Of a stretch of 64,000 bases of DNA, positions 57,476-64,000 are shown in pieces. The notes below the pieces were generated by a model. It was not told where the DNA came from. It ran no database searches and was given only the letters and a program-made list of their open reading frames with translations. The DNA is from Streptomyces sp. R41 (lineage in GTDB: Bacteria > Actinomycetota > Actinomycetes > Streptomycetales > Streptomycetaceae): contig NZ_CP163443.1 in assembly GCF_041053055.1 (NCBI RefSeq), positions 7,733,001-7,797,000 on the forward strand, given 5' to 3'. The translations under genes were made by a program, and so were the position numbers. Numbering within the stretch: the first letter of the stretch is position 1; each line of letters begins with the position of its first letter.

Positions 57476-57494
57476 ATATTGATTGAATCAATAT
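57476..57494. promoter_or_regulatory. Perfect palindrome between the divergent citrate synthase genes
   Basis: ATATTGATT-G-AATCAATAT, 9-base perfect arms with one central base. It lies 26 bases from one start and 53 bases from the other. A weaker ATTGAC-N9-GTCAAT lies just to its right (57492-57512). These AT-rich sites stand out in a GC-rich genome. Confidence 0.8.
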
Positions 57495-57546
57495 TGACAG
57501 GAATCGAGTCAATCATGGACAGTCGGATCAAGTCCAGGGAGGAAAC

Positions 57547-58713
57547 ATGCCGATCAACCGGGCCGCGTCCACCTCTGTCGATGTACCGCGAGGACTCGCG
57601 GGCGTCGTCGTCACCGACACCGAAGTGGGTGACGTCAGGGGGCTGGAGGGCTTCTACCACTACCGGCAGTACTCGGCCGTCGAACTCGCGCAGACCCGCG
57701 GCTTCGAGGACGTCTGGCATCTGCTGGTCCATGGCGAACTGCCCGACGCGGCTCAGCGCGCCGCCTTCACCGCGCAGACCGCGGCGCTGCGCGGGCTGCC
57801 GGACGACGTGCGGGCCGCGCTGCCCGCGATCGCGGCGGCGACGGGGCTGTCGGGACCTCTGGCCGGACTGCGCACCGCGCTGTCCCTGCTCGGCGCCGCA
57901 TTGGCGTTCCGGCCGGTGTACGACATCGACGCCGACCGGCGTCGAGCGGACACCCTCGCGGCGTCCGCGGCCGTACCGACGCTGCTCACCGCGCTGTACC
58001 GGCTCGGGCAGGGGCTGGAGCCGGTGGAGCCGCGTGACGACCTCGGATACGCGGCCAACTATCTGTACATGTTGACGGGTTCGGAGCCGGATGCCGCGCG
58101 CGCCCGGGCCGTCGAGCAATACTTGATATCGACTATTGACCACGGATTCAATGCATCAACGTTCACGGCGCGGGTGATCACGTCGACGGGGGCGGATGTG
58201 GCGGCGTGCCTCGTGGGCGCGGTCGGTGCCCTCTCGGGGCCTCTCCACGGCGGTGCTCCCAGTCGAGCCCTCGACACCCTCGATGCGATCGGCACCCCCG
58301 ACCGCATCGACCCGTGGATCCGTGAACGTGTCCTCGCCGGCGATCGCATCATGGGCTTCGGTCACCCCATCTACCGCACGGAAGACCCCCGTTCGCGCAT
58401 GCTCCGCGGTATCGCGCAACAGTTCGGTGGCCCACTGGTCGACTTCGCCGTCGAGGTCGAACACCAGGTGGAAGCGATCCTGGCCGAGCTCAAGCCCGGT
58501 CGCGAGCTGCACACGAACGTGGAGTTCTACGCCGGCGTGGTCATGGAACTCTGCGGCCTGCCCCGGGAGATGTTCACCCCCACCTTCGCCGCGGCCCGCG
58601 TCGTCGGCTGGAGCGCCAACATCCTGGAACAGGCGGAGGACCCGAAGATCATTCGGCCGGTGGCTCGGTATGTGGGGTCGGGAGCGCCGGTGGCGGTGCC
58701 GACGGTGGCCTAG
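57547..58713 (+). CDS. Citrate synthase / 2-methylcitrate synthase homologue
   Basis: ATG 57547, behind GGAGGAAAC, gives 388 residues. The fold spans the whole protein: GFYHYRQYSAVELAQTRGFE at the start, catalytic His in LSGPLHGGAPSRALDTLD, and His in IMGFGHPIYRTEDPRSRML. The position of the third catalytic residue reads GRELHTNVEFYAGVVMELCG: Glu instead of the usual Asp of NVDFYSG. The enzyme should condense acetyl- or propionyl-CoA with oxaloacetate, unless the Glu lowers activity. The HTH-fused paralogue is divergent and may regulate it. A hairpin terminator follows. Confidence 0.9.
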   Translation: MPINRAASTSVDVPRGLAGVVVTDTEVGDVRGLEGFYHYRQYSAVELAQTRGFEDVWHLLVHGELPDAAQRAAFTAQTAALRGLPDDVRAALPAIAAATGLSGPLAGLRTALSLLGAALAFRPVYDIDADRRRADTLAASAAVPTLLTALYRLGQGLEPVEPRDDLGYAANYLYMLTGSEPDAARARAVEQYLISTIDHGFNASTFTARVITSTGADVAACLVGAVGALSGPLHGGAPSRALDTLDAIGTPDRIDPWIRERVLAGDRIMGFGHPIYRTEDPRSRMLRGIAQQFGGPLVDFAVEVEHQVEAILAELKPGRELHTNVEFYAGVVMELCGLPREMFTPTFAAARVVGWSANILEQAEDPKIIRPVARYVGSGAPVAVPTVA

Positions 58714-58720
58714 TACGCGA

Positions 58721-58750
58721 GAGGTCCGGCACCGATCGGTGCCGGACCTC
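58721..58750 (+). terminator. Terminator after the citrate synthase gene
   Basis: A perfect 30-base palindrome (arms 58721-58735 and 58736-58750), which folds as a 13-base stem with a GATC loop, 7 bases after the stop. Confidence 0.85.
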
Positions 58751-58957
58751 GGGAAGCTTGTCGAGTGGCGCCGTGCGTGGTGAGCGGCGGCGTTGCTCGG
58801 GCCCTCTGGCGTCTGGGGATGTGGCGCGGGGCGGGTGGGAAGGTGTGGGGCGGGCCGGGGAGGCACGTCGTTGACCGGAGAGGGGGTCGGGGTGACCGAT
58901 GGATCTCGACGGACCACGGACGTGTCCTGCGTGTCCTGTCTCAGCCCTGCGGCCGCT

Positions 58958-59194
58958 TCACCTGTCAGGGATGTCCGACTTCGCGCGGAGGAGTGTTTCG
59001 CGGCTGATGACCACGATGCGTTCGTAGTCCGCGCGCGCGGCGTCGTGGGGGAGTTGACCGTCGAGCGTCGCTGTCGCCTCTGTGCCGATAACGGCGAAAT
59101 TTCCGTCGCTGAGCTCAAAGATGTCCGGGCACGTCTCGCCCGAAAGACTGCCTCGTTCGCGGGGAGACGCGCCGATGCGGCGCACGATTTTCAA
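58958..59194 (-). CDS. Small conserved streptomycete protein (78 aa)
   Basis: The frame begins at TTG 59194 and gives 78 residues: RIGASPRERGSLSGETCPDI, FELSDGNFAVIGTEATATL, ADYERIVVISRETLLRAKSD. I recognise the sequence as a common streptomycete small protein often found beside DUF6082 or DUF6879 genes and HTH regulators. Function is unknown. The single Cys in SGETCPDIFEL is conserved in those I recall. It follows the DUF6082 gene on the same strand. The start codon choice is uncertain, because GAGGACC is 13 bases away. Confidence 0.75.
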   Translation of the reverse strand: MKIVRRIGASPRERGSLSGETCPDIFELSDGNFAVIGTEATATLDGQLPHDAARADYERIVVISRETLLRAKSDIPDR

Positions 59195-59277
59195 GTTGAT
59201 CCCGGTCCTCAGGTTTAGACAGTGAAAACGGGGACAATGTAGCCGACAGGTTAGGCGCTTAAACCTCCGCCCCTCGT

Positions 59278-59293
59278 TAGGCCAACTGGCCTA
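59278..59293. promoter_or_regulatory. Palindrome between the DUF6082 gene and the small-protein gene
   Basis: TAGGCCA-AC-TGGCCTA, 7-base perfect arms, lies 34 bases after the DUF6082 stop and 84 bases before the small-protein start. It may be an operator or a weak terminator. Confidence 0.45.
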
Positions 59294-59327
59294 CTGCGAT
59301 TGGCTGTTCGTTCCTCAAACACCAGCT

Positions 59328-59876
59328 CTACTCTGCTGACGGCTCGCCTACGACCCACCACTCCTCGGTGTCTGATTCGTCCAGATCGCGGATGAGCGCG
59401 TCCACCATTCGGCCCACTCGCGCCTCCTGCGACGCCTTCTTGAGGCTCGCGCGATGGTGGCGGGTGGCGTCCCAGTAGTCGCGAAAGATCGCACTCTGGC
59501 AGATCACTCGAAGATGGCCATGGAGCTCGTCCCAGTTGACGTCTCCCGCCCGGTAGGCACGAAGGATGTTGGTGTACATCGCGTTGGCGAAGAGGTACTG
59601 ACGCCGCCGGGTCGGGTCCACCTCGTCGATGGTGCTCAGGACCTCGGCGAGATCCGGATCGTCCAGAGCCTTGTCGAGCAGGTACGTCTGAAAGCGCTGT
59701 TGCTCCGCGAGCCTCGCGTTCCGGTCGTCGGCCTGCTCCACTTGTACGACCCGCAGGCGGAGTGCCTCGAAACGTCGCTGTTGAGCGGCCAGGACCACGA
59801 GCACCCCGACTGCGAAGGCGAATCCCGCCGTTGCGGCGGAACTCAACCCCCGCACCCCAAAATTCTGTGTGACCAT
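59328..59876 (-). CDS. DUF6082 family membrane-anchored protein
   Basis: ATG 59876 gives 182 residues. One TM segment lies near the N-terminus (SSAATAGFAFAVGVLVVLAA). A cytoplasmic helical domain follows, beginning RRFEALRLRVVQVEQADDRN and including the DUF6082 core: QRFQTYLLDKALDDPDLAEV, YLFANAMYTNILRAYRAGDV, WDELHGHLRVICQSAIFRDYW. The family is confined to streptomycetes and near relatives, often in multiple copies. Function is unknown. It is upstream of the 78-residue protein gene in the same direction and divergent from the CobW gene. Confidence 0.82.
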   Translation of the reverse strand: MVTQNFGVRGLSSAATAGFAFAVGVLVVLAAQQRRFEALRLRVVQVEQADDRNARLAEQQRFQTYLLDKALDDPDLAEVLSTIDEVDPTRRRQYLFANAMYTNILRAYRAGDVNWDELHGHLRVICQSAIFRDYWDATRHHRASLKKASQEARVGRMVDALIRDLDESDTEEWWVVGEPSAE

Positions 59877-60231
59877 GTCAAAACCCCCGAATCAGGCGAC
59901 CGTTCCGCCGGTCGTCGGATGTGGGGCGACAGGGAGCGGACCGGCGAGCGGTGGGCGGCGCGCTTGCCGTCTCCCAGTTTTGCCGAGCGGCTCTGATCGG
60001 CAGGGAGGCGGAGAGGAGGCGCACGGAGGGAAGTGCGGGTCGCGTATCCCGGCGCCATGTCCAACGTGTGCCCCGCGAGCGCCGCTAACAATCGTTCACT
60101 TCGCGGCGATTCCTCCCGCTCGTATCCTGGGTCGGCATTGATTCCTCGTAGGAGTGCCGGTGCGCGAGCCGCTCTCGTACGGGAGCCGGTCCGCGAACCG
60201 GCGTACGCACTGGTGTGAAAGAGGTCGCCCG
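59877..60231. promoter_or_regulatory. Divergent control region (DUF6082 gene / CobW gene)
   Basis: This 355-base gap holds no coding signal. No Zur box or B12 riboswitch is visible, so zinc or cobalamin control of the CobW gene is not supported. ACCGG/CCGGT short hairpins occur near 60185-60205. Confidence 0.45.
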
Positions 60232-61356
60232 TTGAGCCAGCCCAGTCCGCAGCCGATCCCGATCGACCAACTCCTGATCGAGCAGAGCGCGGCCAAGCAG
60301 ATTCCGGTCGTTCTCCTCGCCGGATTCCTGGGCTCCGGCAAGACCACCTTGCTGAATCATCTGCTGCACCGCAGCGGCGGCAGCCGGATCGGGGCCATCG
60401 TCAACGACTTCGGCGCCATCGAGATCGACGCCATGGCGGTGGCGGGAGCGCTGGGGGATTCCACCGTTTCCCTGGGGAACGGGTGCCTGTGCTGTGCCGT
60501 CGACGCCAGTGAACTCGATGAGTATCTGGGGCGGCTTGCCCAGCCCTCGACCCGTATCGACGTCATCGTCATCGAGGCGAGCGGGCTCGCCGAGCCCCAG
60601 GAGCTCGTGCGGATGGTGCTCGCCAGTGAGCATCCGCGGATCGTCTACGGCGGGCTCGTCGAGGTGGTCGACGCGGCCGAGTTCGGCGGGACGCGCGAGA
60701 AGCACCCCGAGATCGACCGGCATCTCGCTCTCGCCGATCTCGTCGTCGTCAACAAGGTCGATCGGGCGGAGGACGGCGAGCAGGTGCTTCGCGTCGTCCG
60801 GGAACTCGCCGATCGCGCCGCCGTCGTGCCCGCCACCTACGGCCGTATCGACCCCGAGCTCCTCTTCGACTGCAGGCCGAGCGAGGAGCGCATCGGGCAG
60901 CTGTCCTTCGACGATCTGCACCGGCAGACGGAGGGCGATCACCAGGACCACCGCGACCATCTGCACTCCGCCTACGACACCCTCTCGTTCAGCTCCGGCG
61001 TGCCGCTCAGCCCCCGACGGCTGATGGACTTCCTCGACAGCAGGCCCGAGGGGCTCTACCGCATCAAGGGGTACGTCGATTTCGGCGTCCAGGACAGCGT
61101 CAATCGGTATGCCGTGCATGCCGTCGGGCGGTTCCTGCGCTTCTACCCGGAGCCCTGGGGCCGTGCCGAGGCGCGTCTCACCCAGCTCGTCCTGATCGGC
61201 TCCGGCATCGACACGGCGGCTCTGACCAAGGAACTGGAGGCGTGCACAGAGGACGCCCCACACGCCGACGAGCACAGCATGTGGGGCGTTCTCCGCTACG
61301 TGCAGGCCAGCCTCGTACAGGACGAGGAGCCCGAAGGCCTCGAAGAGGCCGGCTGA
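60232..61356 (+). CDS. CobW/COG0523 family GTP-dependent metal chaperone
   Basis: TTG 60232, seven bases after AAGAGG, gives 374 residues; GTG 60154 is an upstream alternative without a ribosome site. G1 loop PVVLLAGFLGSGKTTLLNHL, the metal-binding CxCC motif SLGNGCLCCAVDASELDEYL, Walker B-like IVIEASGLAEPQELVRMV and G4 LVVVNKVDRAEDGEQ are present. The CobW C-terminal domain includes RPEGLYRIKGYVDFGVQDS and VGRFLRFYPEPWG. Family members insert zinc or cobalt into client enzymes or handle metal stress; the metal cannot be assigned. Its stop is only one base away from the stop of the convergent parC gene. Confidence 0.93.
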   Translation: MSQPSPQPIPIDQLLIEQSAAKQIPVVLLAGFLGSGKTTLLNHLLHRSGGSRIGAIVNDFGAIEIDAMAVAGALGDSTVSLGNGCLCCAVDASELDEYLGRLAQPSTRIDVIVIEASGLAEPQELVRMVLASEHPRIVYGGLVEVVDAAEFGGTREKHPEIDRHLALADLVVVNKVDRAEDGEQVLRVVRELADRAAVVPATYGRIDPELLFDCRPSEERIGQLSFDDLHRQTEGDHQDHRDHLHSAYDTLSFSSGVPLSPRRLMDFLDSRPEGLYRIKGYVDFGVQDSVNRYAVHAVGRFLRFYPEPWGRAEARLTQLVLIGSGIDTAALTKELEACTEDAPHADEHSMWGVLRYVQASLVQDEEPEGLEEAG

Positions 61357-61357
61357 G

Positions 61358-63817
61358 CTACACCGGGCCCGCCACCACCGACACCGTCTTCGCCAGCGAT
61401 ACGCCCGAGCCGTCGCGGCGCGGGTCCATCTCCGGCAGTTCGGCGGGCGTGCCGTTCTTCTGCGCGGCCCGTGCCGGTGCCGCGCCGGCCCAGGCCAGCG
61501 ACAGGCAGTCCTCGCCCTTCAGGAACCGCTGGCAGCGCACGCCACCCGTGGCGCGGCCCTTGCGCGGGTACTGGTCGAAGGGTGTCAGCTTGGCCGTGGT
61601 CTGGACCGAGTCGTCCAGCGTGCCGCGCGAGCCCGCCACCGTGAACACCACCGCGTCCACCGCCGGGTCGACCGCCGTGAAGGAGATCACCTTCGCGCCG
61701 TCGGTCAGTTTGATGCCCGCCATGCCGCCCGCCGCACGACCCTGCGGGCGCACCTGCGAGGCCTGGTAGCGCAGCAGCTGGGCGTCGTCCGTGATGAAGA
61801 CCAGGTCCTCCTCGCCTGTGCGCAGCTCGACCGCGCCGACGATCCGGTCGCCGTCCTTGAGCGTGATGACCTCCAACTCCTCCTTGTTCGAGGGGTAGTC
61901 GGGTACCACGCGCTTGACGACACCCTGCTCCGTGCCGAGCGCCAGGCCGGGCGACGACTCGTCGAGCGTCGTCAGGCAGATCACCGTCTCGTCCGGCTCC
62001 AGGGAGGACAGGAACTCCGAAATCGGCGCGCCCCCGGAGAGGTTGGGCCGCGCCGCGGTCTCCGGCAGCTGCGGGAGGTCGACCACGTTCAGTCGCAGCA
62101 GGCGGCCCGAAGAGATCACCACGCCGATCTCGCCGCGCGCTGTCGCGGGCACCGCGGAGACGATCACGTCGTGCTTGGTGCGCTTGGCGTCCTCGGCGTC
62201 CTCGAAGGGGTCGCCGTTGGCCGTACGGGCGAGGAGACCCGTCGAGGACAGCAGCACCCGGCACGGGTCGTCCGCCACCTGGAGCGGGACCGTCGCGGCG
62301 GGGGTGCCGGCGGACTCCAGGAGTACCGTACGCCGGTCGGTGCCGAACTTCTTGGCCACCGATGCCAGTTCGCCCGAGACCAGCTTGCGCAGCTCCGCGT
62401 CCGACTCCAGGATGCCGGTCAGCTCGTCGATCTCGCCGTTGAGCCGGTCGCGCTCCGACTCCAGCTCGATGCGGTCGAACTTGGTGAGGCGGCGCAGCGG
62501 CGTGTCCAGGATGTACTGCGTCTGGATCTCGCTCAGCGAGAAGCGCTCGATCAGGCGCTCCTTGGCCTGCGCCGAGTTGTCGCTGGAGCGGATGAGTCGG
62601 ATGACCTCGTCGATGTCCAGGAGGGCGACGAGCAGGCCCTCGACCAGGTGCAGCCGGTCGCGCTTCTTGCCGCGGCGGAACTCGCTGCGGCGGCGCACGA
62701 CGTCGAAGCGGTGGTCGAGGTAGACCTCCAGGAGCTCCTTGAGGCCCAGGGTGAGCGGCTGGCCGTCCACCAGCGCCACGTTGTTGATACCGAAGGACTC
62801 CTCCATCGGCGTCAGCTTGTAGAGCTGCTCCAGGACCGCTTCCGGCACGAAGCCGTTCTTGATCTCGATCACCAGGCGCAGACCGTGCGCACGGTCGGTG
62901 AGGTCCTTCACATCGGCGATGCCCTGCAGCTTCTTGTTGCCGACGAGGTCCTTGATCTTCGCGATCACCTTCTCCGGGCCGACGGTGAAGGGCAGTTCGG
63001 TGACGACGAGGCCCTTGCGGCGCGCCGTCACGTTGTCCACCGACACCGTGGCGCGGATCTTGAAGGTGCCGCGGCCCGACTCGTACGCGTCCCTGATCCC
63101 GGAGAGTCCGACGATCCGGCCGCCGGTGGGCAGGTCGGGGCCCGGGATGTACTTCATCAGCGTTTCGAGGTCGGCGCCCGGGTAGCGGATCAGGTGGCGG
63201 GCGGCGGCGATGACCTCGCCGAGGTTGTGCGGCGGCATGTTGGTGGCCATGCCGACGGCGATGCCGGACGAGCCGTTGACCAGGAGATTCGGGTACGCCG
63301 CCGGGAGGACGTCGGGCTCCTGCTCCTGGCCGTCGTAGTTCGGCGTGAAGTCGACCGTGTTCTCGTCGATCGACTCGGTCATCAGTGACGTCGCGTCGGC
63401 CATCCGGCACTCGGTGTAACGCATGGCGGCCGGCGGGTCGTCGTTGCCGAGCGAGCCGAAGTTGCCGTGCCCGTCGACCAGCGGCAGGCGCATCGAGAAG
63501 GGCTGGGCCAGGCGCACGAGCGCGTCGTAGATCGACGCGTCTCCGTGCGGGTGGAGCTTACCCATGACCTCGCCGACGACGCGGGCGCACTTCACATAGC
63601 CGCGGTCGGGGCGCAGGCCCATCTCGTTCATCTGGTAGACGATGCGGCGGTGCACGGGCTTGAGGCCGTCGCGCGCGTCCGGCAGGGCTCGCGAGTAGAT
63701 GACCGAGTACGCGTACTCGAGGAAGGAGCCCTGCATTTCGTCCACGACGTCGATGTCGAGGATCTTCTCCTCGTACGAGTCGTCGGGCGGCGGGGTCTTC
63801 GTGCTGCGGCGGGCCAT
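61358..63817 (-). CDS. parC: Type IIA topoisomerase subunit A (topoisomerase IV ParC)
   Basis: ATG 63817 gives 819 residues; the frame is open to 63898. The cleavage domain has [20 protein letters not shown], the quinolone-region [20 protein letters not shown] and the active Tyr in [13 protein letters not shown] (about residue 133). The tower and coiled-coil region contains [20 protein letters not shown]. The C-terminal beta-propeller has blades such as [40 protein letters not shown], [20 protein letters not shown]. With ParE (41294-43417) it decatenates chromosomes. GyrA-specific boxes (QRRGGKG) are not seen, which favours ParC. Confidence 0.94.
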   Translation of the reverse strand: MARRSTKTPPPDDSYEEKILDIDVVDEMQGSFLEYAYSVIYSRALPDARDGLKPVHRRIVYQMNEMGLRPDRGYVKCARVVGEVMGKLHPHGDASIYDALVRLAQPFSMRLPLVDGHGNFGSLGNDDPPAAMRYTECRMADATSLMTESIDENTVDFTPNYDGQEQEPDVLPAAYPNLLVNGSSGIAVGMATNMPPHNLGEVIAAARHLIRYPGADLETLMKYIPGPDLPTGGRIVGLSGIRDAYESGRGTFKIRATVSVDNVTARRKGLVVTELPFTVGPEKVIAKIKDLVGNKKLQGIADVKDLTDRAHGLRLVIEIKNGFVPEAVLEQLYKLTPMEESFGINNVALVDGQPLTLGLKELLEVYLDHRFDVVRRRSEFRRGKKRDRLHLVEGLLVALLDIDEVIRLIRSSDNSAQAKERLIERFSLSEIQTQYILDTPLRRLTKFDRIELESERDRLNGEIDELTGILESDAELRKLVSGELASVAKKFGTDRRTVLLESAGTPAATVPLQVADDPCRVLLSSTGLLARTANGDPFEDAEDAKRTKHDVIVSAVPATARGEIGVVISSGRLLRLNVVDLPQLPETAARPNLSGGAPISEFLSSLEPDETVICLTTLDESSPGLALGTEQGVVKRVVPDYPSNKEELEVITLKDGDRIVGAVELRTGEEDLVFITDDAQLLRYQASQVRPQGRAAGGMAGIKLTDGAKVISFTAVDPAVDAVVFTVAGSRGTLDDSVQTTAKLTPFDQYPRKGRATGGVRCQRFLKGEDCLSLAWAGAAPARAAQKNGTPAELPEMDPRRDGSGVSLAKTVSVVAGPV

Positions 63818-64000
63818 CGCTGCTGCGGCTCCTTCACAGTCTCTGCCGGGGCATGAACGGGATCTGACGCGGTCCATTGTGGACCGCCCCACTGACAACG
63901 CCGACCGCGACCCGTTCGTAGCGGGCTCGGAGGGCCTCCAGGGACGCGGCTGCGACCCGCGAGAGTCTCGCTCTCGGCGTACGAGGTGCGGGAACTTCGC
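63818..64000. promoter_or_regulatory. Upstream region of parC to the window edge
   Basis: No gene is evident. AAGGAG 13 bases before the parC start is a possible ribosome site. A promoter should lie here, but I cannot point to one. Confidence 0.35.

Noticed and set aside
59249..59267. AGGTTAGGC...AAACCT as a second iron box
   Set aside because: Only one half resembles the iron box; the right half GCTTAAACCT fits poorly, and the neighbouring gene has no iron link.

Overview
The window is chromosomal DNA of a Streptomyces or very close relative. It is very GC-rich, with many GTG/TTG starts and GTGA/ATGA start-stop overlaps. It carries genes recognisable as streptomycete: whiH (295 codons), the principal sigma factor hrdB (511 codons, with the Lys/Ala-rich N-terminal region), the nrdR-nrdJ pair next to lexA, and a parE...parC pair framing small streptomycete families. 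The order (siderophore synthetases, helicase, lexA, nrdR, nrdJ ... rnhB, RecQ-like, whiH, hrdB, parE ... parC) matches, from memory, the conserved core arm around the hrdB/whiH region of Streptomyces coelicolor. I see no prophage, transposase, CRISPR array, rRNA or tRNA.

Layout. 1-1811: two tandem paralogous trypsin-like lipoproteins on the minus strand, the first cut by the window edge. 2073-9223: an NRPS-independent siderophore (NIS) operon of class III aminotransferase, IucA/IucC synthetase, GNAT acyltransferase and a second IucA/IucC synthetase; both synthetases and the acyltransferase carry low-complexity insertions. 9312-16834: DNA maintenance and dNTP supply: DinG-like helicase, lexA (minus) with an SOS box, nrdR, the B12-dependent reductase nrdJ and a strong terminator. 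16919-21970: TerD-like protein, small stress-type protein, histidine phosphatase, ADP-ribosylglycohydrolase and a DUF4153 membrane protein. 22090-24433: an MFS drug exporter divergent from its TetR regulator, with two near-identical operators between them. 24516-34559: rnhB, two hypotheticals, a RecQ-like helicase with a phosphoribosyltransferase-like tail, a DUF4192 protein, a debranching-enzyme-like protein and a Nudix regulator.

34682-43417: developmental and housekeeping core: an ABC protein with a degenerate ATPase site, whiH behind a sigma-WhiG-like promoter, hrdB behind an ECF-type promoter, a secreted trypsin, a small zinc-ribbon protein and parE. 43418-44105 is non-coding and repeat-rich, with a tandem array, a long cruciform and a REP-like element. 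44106-48646 is an operon of membrane protein, NarL-type two-component pair, DUF485 protein and ActP-type symporter. 48709-54914 holds a SsuABC/ThiXYZ-like ABC importer flanked by two CitB/DcuR-family response regulators, only one of which has an adjacent CitA/DcuS-type kinase. 55098-58713 has a sucrase/ferredoxin-like protein under a recognisable iron box, an HTH-fused citrate synthase homologue and a divergent citrate synthase homologue with a perfect palindrome between them. 58958-59876 is a small-protein/DUF6082 pair. 60232-63817 is a CobW GTPase convergent with parC.

The genes worth most attention are the incomplete NIS operon, the citrate synthase pair with its own HTH domain and palindrome, the two-regulator/one-kinase arrangement around the ABC importer, the degenerate ABC protein beside whiH, and the cruciform downstream of parE. 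A speculative theme is citrate and iron: citrate-using siderophore synthetases, a citrate-type sensor family, two citrate synthase homologues and an iron-box-controlled putative ferric-siderophore reductase all lie within 57 kb.
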